From the NCBI GenBank assembly GCA_973895155.1, contig OZ316898.1:4588001-4652000 (forward strand): a stretch of 64,000 nucleotides of DNA, read 5' to 3'. A program made the position numbers and the translations under genes. This document shows positions 32,853 to 43,400 of this stretch, piece after piece. Each line of letters starts with the position of its first letter. Position 1 is the stretch's first letter. The notes under the pieces are model-generated. The model searched no databases. It was not told the origin of the DNA and saw nothing but the letters and a program-made list of their open reading frames with translations. Origin of the DNA: Marsupella aquatica (taxonomy: Eukaryota; Marchantiophyta).

Positions 32853-33712
32853 ATGTGGTATACCCCTATATGACAAATTTGATGTGAATGTTAGTGAGAC
32901 CCGTTAATTTGGGCAAGTCTTATTGTACTACACCTCTCACGGCACTGACGTACTGTAAACAGGTACTTTTACAGCACCACAAGGCTGTTCTGCAGAGTAG
33001 TACACCCCTACATGCCAAATTCGATGTGCATATTAGCGAGACCCGTTAATTTGGGCAAGTCTTATTGTACTACACCTCTCACGGCACTGACGTACTGTAA
33101 ACAGGTACTTTTACAGCACCACAAGGCTGTTCTGCAGAGTAGTACACCCCTATATGCCAAATTCGATGTGCATATTAGCGAGACCCGTTAATTTGGGCAA
33201 AGTCTTATTGTACTACACCTCTCACGGCACTGACGTACTGTAAGCAGGTACTTTTACAGCACCACAAGGCTGTTCTGCAGAGTAGTACACCCCTATATGC
33301 CAAATTCGATGTGCATATTAGCGAGACCCGTTAATTTGGGCAAAGTCTTATTGTACTACACCTCTCACGGCACTGACGTACTGTAAGCAGGTACTTTTGT
33401 AGCACCACAAGGCTGTTCTGCAGAGTAGTACACCCCTATATGCCAAATTCGATGTGCATATTAGCGAGACCCGTTAATTTGGGCAAAGTCTTATTGTACT
33501 ACACCTCTCACGGCACTGACGTACTGTAAGCAGGTACTTTTACAGCACCACAAGGCTGTTCTGCAGAGTAGTACACCCCTATATGCCAAATTCGATGTGC
33601 ATATTAGCGAGACCCGTTAATTTGGGCAAAGTCTTATTGTACTACACCTCTCACGGCACTGACGTACTGTAAGCAGGTACTTTTGTAGCACCACAAGGCT
33701 GTACTGCAGACT
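32853..33712. repeat. Tandem array, six units of 142-143 bp
   Basis: The block AGTAGTACACCCCTA recurs at 32996, 33138, 33281, 33424 and 33567, and a diverged first unit starts near 32853. The five right-hand units are nearly identical. Each carries TTAGCGAGACCCGTTAATTT, CTCACGGCACTGACGTACTG and TACAGCACCACAAGGCTGTT. There is no spacer and no coding frame. Confidence 0.95.
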
Positions 33713-33717
33713 ACTAC

Positions 33718-33826
33718 TGTACTACTGGTCTGGTCTGGTCTAGTCTGGTCTGGTCCGGTCTGGTCTGGTCTGGTCCGGTCCGGTCTTGTCCGGTCTGGTC
33801 AGGTCAGGTCCAGTCCAGTACCGTGT
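33718..33826. repeat. GGTCT/GGTCC pentanucleotide array
   Basis: About 20 imperfect 5-bp units (GGTCT, GGTCC, GGTCA) start immediately after the last 142-bp unit. It is strongly strand-asymmetric, rich in G and T on this strand. Confidence 0.9.
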
Positions 33827-34059
33827 GTAGTTGTGTACACGCATCGTGTACAGGCATCTCGTACGTGTTTGCTTCCATTCCCCATACACCAACTTTCTCG
33901 TTTCCTCCATTTCATAGCCAGAGCAACACGAGCAATCACCGCACAAACGTGTATCGAGGATCCCGAGCGCTCGAGCAGACGGGCAGGAATGCGGACGGGC
34001 TGAATTGGCGGTGGCATTCTCGATTGGGAGTCGTTTTTTCCTCCTGTTTTCGGTGTCGA

Positions 34060-35110
34060 TCGTGATTGAAGGTGAGAGCTCTGTGGTTTTTTTTGAAGTG
34101 TCTACAATGAATGAGAGATAGCCAGAGAGAAAGGAGAGTTATCGTGATTGAAGGTGAGAACTCTGTGGTTCTTTTCAAGTTTTTGTGCAGTGATTGAGGT
34201 AGCCAGAAAGACGAGAGTTATCGTGATTGAAGGTTAGAGCTCTGTGGTTTTTTTAAAGTCTCTACAATGAATGAGAGATATTCCAGAGAGAGAGAGTTAT
34301 CGCGATTGAAGGTGAGAACTCTGTGGTTCTTTTCAAGTATTTGTGCAGTGATTGGGGTAGCCAGAAAGACGAGAGTTATCGTGATTGAAGGTGAGAGCTC
34401 TGTGGTTTTTTTTTAGTCTCTACAACGAAGTGATTGAAGGTGAGAACTCTGTGGTTCAGTGATTGAGGTAGCGAGAAAGACGAGAGATTGAAGGTGAGAG
34501 CTCTGTGGTTATTTTTAAGTCCCTGTGCGATGAATGAGGTAGCCAGAGCGACGAGAGGTATCGTGATTGTGCAGTGAATGAGGTAGCCAGAGAAACGAGT
34601 TATCGTGATTGAAGGTGAGAGCTGTGTGGTTCTCTTCCTGTCCCTGTGCGATGAATGAGGTAGCCAGAGAGACGAGAGGTATCGTGATTGTGCAGCAAAT
34701 GAGGTAGCCAGAGAAAAGAGTTATCGGGATTGAAGGAGAGAGCTCTGTGGTTCTTCTCATGTCTCTGTGCGATGAATGAGGTAGCCAGAGAGACGAGAGT
34801 TATCGTGACTGTCCAATCAATGAGGTTGCCAGAGAGACGAGAGTTACCGTGATTGAAGGTGAGAGCTCTGTGGGTCTTTTCAAGTCACTGTGGGATGAGG
34901 TAGCCAGAGAGACGGGAATTACCGTGATTGTGCAATAAATGAGGTTGCCAGAGAGACGAGAATTACCGTGATTGAAGGTGAGAGCTCTGTGGTACTTTTC
35001 AAGTCTCTATGCAATGAATGAGGTAGCCAGGGACACGACGTTTTCGTGAGAGCTTTGTCGGTTCTTTTCAAGTCTCTCTGTAATCAATGAGGTCGCGGTG
35101 ATTGCATTGC
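34060..35110. repeat. Degenerate minisatellite of about 80 bp
   Basis: GATTGAAGGTGAGAGCTCTG and close variants recur about 11 times between 34065 and 34985, together with ATGAATGAGGTAGCCAGAGA. Spacing is irregular (about 47 to 123 bp), with about 80 bp typical. Frames through it are compositional. Confidence 0.85.
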
Positions 35111-36908
35111 GAGCAAGCAGCGTGCGGGTGTGGGCCACTCTCTGATTGGAACGCTTTTATGATTCTTTTCCTTGTCCCCAGGACTGGTCACCATTAGAGG
35201 AGGGAAGCTGTTGACCATTTCTGCTAGTTTTCTTGCCTTCATGTAGTGAAGTGACCGATCGGCCTGGAGATCTGTGTAATAGTATGTAACTTTCCAAGTC
35301 AATGTCTAGTATGAAACATATCATATCGAAAATATTGCGAGTGGCTCAATTGTCTGCTCGTGCCATTCCACGATTGAGTCTCTCTCCCTCATCTTCATTG
35401 CGGCCTGAAGAAGGAAGGGCGAACCTAATCGAAGGCGAGAAAGTACGCTTTGAGCCTCCATAGTGAGAATGAAAATGGCGCCGGACTTCTGTCCGTCGCT
35501 GGCGGGCCCAATCGTTATTCCGTTCCTTTGACTCGGGGTCGTTCTTCTCGTCTTCTAGCAATGGAAGGAAAACGGATGTAACTGATTGAAAGTCCTCCAG
35601 GGCGCAAGAGTGAGTTGCTCGTCTTTGTTGAGGCTTGTTTGGCTCTCGTTGTGGTGAGTTATCTTCTTTCCGGGCGAGCCAGATGTCTTACATTGCATGA
35701 GTCCTCGTGGCGGCTGTGGTTGTTGTGGGTTGTGGTCGTCTAATATATCAGGAGCTTTTCTACTCCTTTTCTACTCCTTCCCTAGTTGCATCTATTGTCG
35801 TCCTCAATGTGCTTCCTTTGTATGGAGACGGTGAGAGGTCGAGAAGTTTTGTGGCTGTGCTTGCTTGTGCATGTCGTGTTCATACGACTAGTGGTTTGGT
35901 CGTGTGCCCCCGTTGCTGGCCATGAGTGTAAAGGTGTCTTTGTTTAAGTTGGTAACGTGGCCTGACATGAAAAATTAAGACAAAGAAATGTAGGTAATTT
36001 TTGGTGGTAGAGAGGAGAGCTGAGGGTTTCTTTTGCAATAATTGTTCGGATCACCTTCCGATTAGGGTCTGACATCACTGTTGAGTAAGGGTTCGAATGC
36101 CGCCGGATTTCGCGTAATGATTATCAATTGTGCAGGTTCAATTGGAGAAATGCGAGTTGTGGTAAAGATGTTGCGTTTAATCTGTAGAGAAGGCTTAGGA
36201 TAGATCCAACAAGGCCCGAATGGAAACTGGTATTTCGCTGAGGAGAAGCCCCGAGACACTGAGTGCTTTACGGAAAACTGCGATAATTCGGCCAACCAAA
36301 GGCAGCCATTATGCCATTCTGGGATATTCTGGGACAGAATGAATGCACGGATTTGCTTTGAATTGATTTGAATGTCCACGGAGACGCATTTGGGCCTCGG
36401 GGCCAACACTAGATGATCCCATAAGGGCTGCACTTGTTCTGTATGGTATATGCTCCATGCACACAAGACGACAATTCGGAGATTAAAGTCATTCTTGTCC
36501 AAGAGGCAAGAATTCATAGCATAAGCAGCATCGTGACCAATGGGTAGCCAGGGCTGAGCATATTAATCTGCCCAAATTTACAAGACAAACATTCCTTTCT
36601 GAAGAGTTCTAACGCAAAAACATGTTCGCACACAACCGAAGCAGCAGCGGCATGCAGTTCTTCTCGGTAGTCGAAGGCCATGTCCATTCATGTCTTCTGA
36701 GCTGTACAGTCGTTTCATCGTTGCTCTGGGACATTTTGGTTTCAATTTACCGATTTTCTGATGTTGTACGTTGCCTTAGACCATCGGGGATTTTAGAATC
36801 GGACATTCTGTCTCTTGTGAACGGTACCGTCTCTGACTACTCTTCGTGGATGGATATGGCAGGTGAGCTCATTCTAGTCGACATTCTTGTCACCAGCAAT
36901 TCGCCAAG
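35111..36908 (+). other. Region upstream of COPT, possible 5' UTR
   Basis: No coding gene is supported. A donor-like GGCAG|GTGAGC at 36860 lies 48 bp before the COPT ATG and could mark a very short 5' UTR intron, but this is weak. Confidence 0.35.
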
Positions 36909-37343
36909 ATGATGCACATGACATTATACTGGGGCACTGATGTAACAATACTTTTCGATGGATGGATGACCTCGACATATCTTCAGTACTTCGTGTCCCT
37001 TATTGCGATTTTTCTCTTCGCTATTCTTCATGAATGGCTCTTCAGCTTACGAATTTCTCTCGGCACCAAGACTGCTGCCCCCCGGGCTCACCACGACCCG
37101 GAGCACACTGTTCCGTTTTTGGAGAAGGCTCATGTTCCTCAAGGGAAGGGGAAGGGCGTTCTGATTGTTCTGTTGTATGGAGTCAATGCGGCAACCAGCT
37201 ACTTGTTGATGCTTCTGGTGATGTCATACAATGGCGGCGTGTTCATTGCCGTTGTTGTTGGGTTGTTGGTCGGCTTTGCTCTCTTCAGGACACCCGGCAC
37301 CAGCGATTCTTACAAGAGCTCCGACGTTTGTCATGCCGGGTGA
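36909..37343 (+). CDS. COPT: CTR/COPT-family copper transporter
   Basis: Encodes 144 residues from ATG 36909 (the second ATG, 36912, is equally good). CTR/COPT proteins form trimers in the plasma or internal membranes and import Cu(I). The N-terminus MMHMTLYWG supplies the Met-rich copper-catching segment followed by the family's WG and LFDGW. Helix 1 is at about residues 22-45. Helix 2 at about 85-105 holds the MxxxM pore motif in LMLLVMSYNGG, and helix 3 at about 106-125 holds GxxxG in GLLVGFALF. Length is within the usual 130-170 residues, and no intron is needed. The loop between helices 1 and 2 has His pairs. The C-terminal tail ends in Cys-His, commonly a copper hand-off site. The family is certain, the paralogue unknown. 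Confidence 0.92.
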   Translation: MMHMTLYWGTDVTILFDGWMTSTYLQYFVSLIAIFLFAILHEWLFSLRISLGTKTAAPRAHHDPEHTVPFLEKAHVPQGKGKGVLIVLLYGVNAATSYLLMLLVMSYNGGVFIAVVVGLLVGFALFRTPGTSDSYKSSDVCHAG

Positions 37344-38784
37344 CCAACTGTGCAACACTGTAGCCCCGACAGATCCTTGAATTCAAGGTATTGCAGTTCT
37401 CTGGTAGACATGTAACCTTTGGATTGTGATATACACAAGGAGGGAATTGGGCAGTTCGCTAACTGTGCAGTAAAGTTCGTTTATTGTTAGTCGGACCCCT
37501 AGACCTGTCTTCTGTACAGAAAACATTTCCTGAGGAGGAATTCTGCGTTTGCTTGGATTGTTCGTTTCAGCTCATGTATATAGTAGTACAATAGCTTACT
37601 GCCTGAATTGCTGAGTCCTTGTTTCAGCTGGTGTATATAGTAGTAGCTTGCTACCTGAATGCTCCTGCAATGCTCTGCCTTGTACTTAGCTTTTCCATGG
37701 AAATCCCAGCATGACTTGGAACATTCCTCGAGTCATAATTTCGATGAAATCTCCATCCAACAGTTTAAAGCTCTGATGGGATCCCAGAATACTTTTTTCT
37801 GATTGAAAGTTGACTACTCTATACCTAGTTAAAATGAATGCTACTATAATCCTATACTCCTATCGGAACACAAGGTTTGGGATGGATGGAGCATTCCTGG
37901 CTTGATAAACTCTAGAAAGTTGGTGAGAGTCAGTCTCCTGGGCTCCTGGCATGGATTGTCGTTTATTAAGGGGTGGTGTTTTCAGCTGATGCTGGAACTT
38001 TCTTTTCCGATCTGATGGTAGTCCTCCCAAGTGAACCCTCTGTGCCTTTTAATTCTAACAATCTTACGGCACAGCTATCCAAATGGGCATCCAATTCCCA
38101 AGTTGAAAAGCATGAAGATTCGATGCCCAAGTAGTAGTCTGTGAGGTGGGATGAAAACCGGGGTGTTGGTTGGGAGGAAAGTCGGGGGCAACTTTCAACT
38201 TTTCGCTCAGAAATCTGTACAGAGTTTATGCCGCTCCAGAAGCTCTGCCAAGGAAGTCTGGAGGGTTGCCTCGGGAATCGCTTGTTCCCTCCCAGTGCTT
38301 CATTTTACAAGTGGACTAATTTGATCTTCTCATACTAAAATGTCTGACAGAAGTAGCAGAATGTTTTCGGCCCACAAGATCTAGAAACGAGAAGCAATGA
38401 CCCTGGTGCTTACTTCACTGGTTAAAGTTCACTGGTTAAAGCACCAGGTTTTGTTCGTACCTTTACCAGGAACAAAATGGCAGTTAACTTAAACTGTAGA
38501 TTGACGGTTTTCCCTCAATATAGTTGTTGTGCATGGTAAGAATTATTTTTTAATCCAAAAATTAAATATGAATTGGGGGTTTCTTTCAAGCCAGTAGAAT
38601 CTAAAAATGAAAATTTAGGGTTTTCCTGAATAATAAATCTTATACAGACAAAATGAGACTTTCTCTCTAGCCATGTTGTAAGGCTCAAGAATCCATTTAC
38701 AATAAGAAAATCAGTTGTGGACCCCTTACTGATGTTGCTTTAATGTTTGCAAGGAATCTACAAGCACTACACTGCAAAGTCAGT
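37344..38784. other. COPT 3' flank, no gene seen
   Basis: A unit of about 55 bp containing GTGTATATAGTAGTA is imperfectly duplicated at 37566-37662. TTCACTGGTTAAAG is duplicated at 38417-38446. No other structure was recognised. Confidence 0.4.
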
Positions 38785-38990
38785 CAGGATTGTACTGTGG
38801 TAGTAAGTGTTGTTGGCAATAATTTTTTAGCTTGGTGAAATACTGCCAAAATAGTCCCTTGTCCACTTCCTTACAATATGGTACAAAGAAGATCACGAGA
38901 ACAAATCTTAAACAAGATTGCCAAAATCTGACTTCACTTGTAGTTAAGGAGAAAATATTAACCACAATCTAAGTTAGTTGAAGTTGGATT
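38785..38990. repeat. Dispersed repeat of about 210 bp, copy B
   Basis: Similar to 688-900 in the same orientation. It differs by a short insertion (CCACTTCCTTA) in the middle and small indels. Confidence 0.7.
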
Positions 38991-39069
38991 GGCTATAGGT
39001 TGGAGTAATCCAACTTTAATTAGAATGTCCACCTTAGAATGCACCTGTGGGGTGCATAGACTGGGAGAT

Positions 39070-39193
39070 GGAGGACTGAAAAGATTGAAAAGGGCAAAAA
39101 GTAGATGAGACCTAACTAAACCCCTGCCCATGGAACCCAGCCCTTAGTTAGGGGACCTTTTGCCCTTTTCGATATTTTCAATCATCCCCATAC
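39070..39193. repeat. Imperfect inverted repeat, hairpin of about 120 bp
   Basis: The left arm has GATTGAAAAGGGCAAAA then CCTAACTAAACCCC. The right arm has GGGGACC and TTTTGCCCTTTTC, and reads back as a complement with small loops. It may be a short MITE-like or foldback element. No target duplication was fixed. Confidence 0.5.
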
Positions 39194-39206
39194 TCCTGGT
39201 CTGCTC

Positions 39207-39320
39207 ACTGGGGTTGAGTTTTTTCGAAGCCTGAACAAAAGCTTGTCATAACAGATTCCCACGACTGGGGTTGAGTTTTTTCGAAGCCTGAACAAAAGCT
39301 TGTCATAACAGATTCCCACG
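39207..39320. repeat. 57-bp tandem duplication
   Basis: The unit beginning ACTGGGGTTGAG occurs at 39207 and 39264 with essentially perfect identity, just upstream on this strand of the tRNA gene. Confidence 0.9.
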
Positions 39321-39369
39321 AGGAACACAAAAGCAACGATGCGATCAGCAAGCATGATCTTCAGAGAGT

Positions 39370-39442
39370 CGCGCCAGACAGGGGTCGAACCTGTGACTTT
39401 CTGCTTAGGAAACAGACGCTCTATCCACTGAGCTACAGGCGC
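39370..39442 (-). tRNA. tRNA-Arg (anticodon CCT)
   Basis: 73 nt including discriminator G. The minus strand begins GCGCCTGTAGCTCAGTGGAT (box A). The anticodon loop is TTCCTAA within the GTCTGTTTCCTAAGCAGA stem region. Box B is GGTTCGACCCC, and it ends CTGGCGCG. The acceptor stem pairs at six of seven positions. No intron. A nuclear plant-type Arg(CCT) gene. Confidence 0.93.
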
Positions 39443-40450
39443 ATGTTAGGATCCGACTGTAGCTTTAATTAATTATTGTTTAAATCTGTGCCCGCAGGAC
39501 GACATCTTGTCTTACTGCCGCTTCTCGAGTCTCATTCTGTAAAATGCCTGGTCCCGCGCGGGCAGGTATCCAGGTCCGTTTAAAAAAGGGAGTCTGCTGT
39601 AGGCCAGTTCACAGGGGCCCTGACGGTAACCCAAAAAGGAGTGGCATCGATGCAATTCGTTCACACCCAGCATGCGGAGAAGCCACCTTCAGATCTTTCT
39701 TGTGCGGAACAACGCACTGATTCAAGGTCAGCAGCGGTGAACTGATCAAACTCGCTTTATTAGCAAGTGAGTGAGAAAGAATGTGAGTCATTAGCCGAAC
39801 AAATAGAGCAGTTCCAGCTGCGCTCTGCCATTTTGCTTCCTATATTTCCTCGGAATGATAGAGGACACTAAAGGATATCTACTTCATGGCCAGCTGTGTG
39901 TAGGACTGGCTCTGCTCATAGTTAGCTTTTCGCTTTTTAAAAGCGAAGTTAGAGTCGTTTCTATACATATTTGTAAAATGGAAGCATGAAGCTGGGGTTT
40001 CTCAGGGGTTGAATGTTAAGCGCTTCTTTTTCTTGATTTCAGGAGTGCCATGCACTTGTGCTTTAATTCCATAAATCTTCAACTGAAAGTTTTCGAATGC
40101 TTCTGAGACTACCTCCACCTGCAATTCAACAAGATGATTTCAGTCTTCTAATCACGGGACACTGCGGCCTTCAGAAAAACGAGTTAAGGCCCAATTTGGG
40201 ATGTAAGAAGCCTCAGTATGATCACCGTAGAGAGCTAGCTACGAGAGAAGTTGGGAATGAAAAGGTGAAATGAATTCGAAGTCGAACGGTGATTTCTTCA
40301 AGCAGGGGACCAGAAATCAAGAGCGTTGCCAAGCAGAGTTGGACGGCCACAAAGTGCAGGAGTAGCAGCGTGAAACTGGTGATCACGTTACTGAGAATGC
40401 TGACTTAAGTCTTTTCTCACATCGGCGTGTCTAGCGGACTAACCTACAGC
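39443..40450. other. Intergenic, no gene seen
   Basis: Nothing beyond the tRNA 5' flank and the SAMHD1-like gene 3' side was recognised. Confidence 0.4.
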
Positions 40451-43400
40451 CTAACGTAACGAGACGAAATGAAGGGGTGCAGACAGGAATACCAGAACAT
40501 GACACAACAAACGGCGTTTATTGCAAGGGGTTTCATGGGGCCACGGAGCGGTTACCAGCTCTGGCTTCTTCGAGTAGACACGAACTATCCGATCGATGAA
40601 ATAGGAGGGAAGAAGATGGCTGATGCGGTCTTTCGATATCGGAAACTTCTCATTGCTGTCATAATCCTGAATTTCAAAAAGATTCCACGTAACCATGATT
40701 CCCTCAACCCTTAGAGATTGAAGTGTCGCTTTGCACTCTGCAATTGTACACAAATATGAAACGAACTTCTCTATTTCCCTGAGTCTGCTATACAAACCTT
40801 TCATCAACGACTTCGAACACAGCTCAACTCAGAAAAGTAGGACTCATCTGAAAAGGACACTTGCGCTTACCTCGAAAAAACGAACACTGTAGAGCATCGA
40901 TCGCATAATCCATGCATGACAAACCCGAGGATTATTAAGAATTAAAAAGAGGACCAACAATGGAAACATGTCAAGATGACCCTAACTTTTCATGATATGT
41001 TCCCAAAGGTTATAATCTAGAATATAAAGATGCGGGTGGTGGTTAGTTCACGACAACAAGTTACGCACATGGTGTGCTGTAATGTTTTGAGCCTAGGTTT
41101 ATGATAAGTTTGAAAGAAAGTTATCAGAGTTGACATGAGTGATTTACGTCTACCCGTTTTCGGTGGAACAAACTCAAGTTCTGACAACCCCTCATTGAGA
41201 TTTGAGCATTCAAGGCATACCCACTGGGAGCTTGTCATCGCTTTGCGTTGTTTATCTTCAGGATATTTCAAGGACAAAATCATCAGAATTGACGACTATA
41301 ATGCTTCAGGGGCCAATTTACCTCCTCACAGGATCTTCCTGTCCCCGAGTAAGGTCAATTTTCTGGTTGCTGACAACGATATCTTCCTCTCTTAGCGTGA
41401 CTCCTGACCTGGTCTGTCCGTACGAAAACAAACTGAAAGAGTGTCAGTTGGAAAAGACAAGCGATCCCTCTCGATTGAAAACTCAATGCGCAAGTTTTCC
41501 CTTTCTCGTGCTACAAACGGGGATATCCAAATTTTCCACGACATTCATCCATGTACAAGTGCCAGGTCTGCAGAGAGTGTCCCCCGAAAGATACCCAAGA
41601 TATCACCTGTCTGATATTGATACTACATGACTACCGAGGAAAACTCTAATTAATCGCAAGCCATTAGTAATACTGCTACAATACTGCTCTCACGCAGAAT
41701 GTCATTTGCTCCACATACACAACGACGGAGCCATTAAGGATGATGCCCAAGACCTGTGCACAAATGATGTCCTTAGCTGTGACGTCTTTGAAATGAGGCA
41801 ACTTCTCTTTGGGCACGGAATACTCGTTGCAAAACTGCCAATGTCAAATGTGCAGCACAGCTTCAGTAATTAAAAGATAAGAGGGAATACGCACGGATCA
41901 CAAATGGTATGCAAACCAGACCTAGACACTAAGTCATTGTCCATTGACACGCAAGGTATGCAAGTCTCCTGAGAGAAGAACCTTATACAGCTGCCTTCGT
42001 CTTATACGCTGAATAACCTGCCTGGCCTCCTCAAGTTCTGGCTGCTCAGAAGTCTCGATCGCTTTCAATATACCATCATCCAACTGCAATATGCCAAAGA
42101 AATCAATCATTCTCAATAAAACAGCTACGGATTGAGCTAATTGCGACTTTGATCTAGTGGAGACCTTTGAAGCTCCTGCTATATCATCAGCGAGTCATTC
42201 ATCAGGAGAATCATGGCAAGACAAATGGAAGGTGACTACCTTCCAGAAAAACTCCGGGCTGTGGATTTGTTGCGATATCCCAACATAATTATCGGCCAGT
42301 AGAAACGCGTCAGCCATCATCAGCTCCAAAGCCTAATAGAACGACCAAAATGAAGACGAGGAACTCGATCAATCTGTCACCTACTTAGGCATTCTATCGC
42401 AAGTGCTTGTATAGATGCTTGATGTCTAGCTAACACCCAAAAGATTATTTTCAGATTTTAGACCAATTCAACGGCTCATGATCAAAAGTTAATCAAAACG
42501 CAGACGAAGAAAGTAAATAATCTCCCGAGTAACCCCTAGTTTGACGAGTTACAGCTCTCAAAGTCTTCTGTGAGTCTTGGAAAATGTTCAAAAAACGACA
42601 TCTAGGTCTCAAATGTACATGAGCCACGGAACTTACCTTGACTTTTGGATGCGTGTAGACAGTCCTGTGTAGATCTGCCCGAGTTTGAAAAAGACTATAG
42701 ACATTCCTTGCTGAACCACGACACGAAATCAACATATCATTAACAGATTTACCACGAACTTCAACCTCTCATAGGCAATGCATAAAAACTTATGACAGGA
42801 TCTCAATAACTAGTATATAGAATTCTCGTTACTAAGGATCTAAAGTCTCTGCAGACTCCAGAATCTTCTGTGGGAGGTGAATTACAAGGAGCCCCTTAAA
42901 AAGGATCAGAACTGTAAGTAAAAATAAATATGTGACGACAGAAACAGAACTAGAACGACGGGAGAGTCAACCGAACCTCCACCACGAATGACTTGACAAT
43001 AATAAGTTTCGGCAAAATTTTGAAGTGTGGCACGCAGTTCACCTTCTTTGGCTCTAAAACAGATTTCATCGTCCATGACCCTCATATTCTCCATCAGCCT
43101 GCATCAATAAGCAGGTTCAGAACGTCAACTGAAACTAAATGACTTGCAATCAAGAGAGTGGCGAAATTATGTGATGATTACCTGGAATAACTAAAGCTTG
43201 TTCGAAGACCACATGCTCGAGCATCTCTTTCAATATAATCAAATCTGCAAAAAGAAATTTGCAATACTGTCAGCAATGTCTGATGCTCCCGTGGCTGATG
43301 AATAATATGAGGTTGCCTCCAAGGTAGCACCCTCAATTAAGGAGATTCAACTGGAGAAAGATTTTGGTCTCTGAATGCAGAGAAAACTGCTCTGAAATTT

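Noticed and set aside
33020-33620. TTAGCGAG in each 142-bp unit as an element half-site
   Set aside because: It lacks the TCGCTAGC arm and the T-run context. A single 8-base match amplified by tandem repetition is best taken as chance. The same applies to a match near 30676.
32853-33712. CRISPR-like array
   Set aside because: The 142-143-bp units are directly contiguous with no unique spacers, and the genome is eukaryotic.
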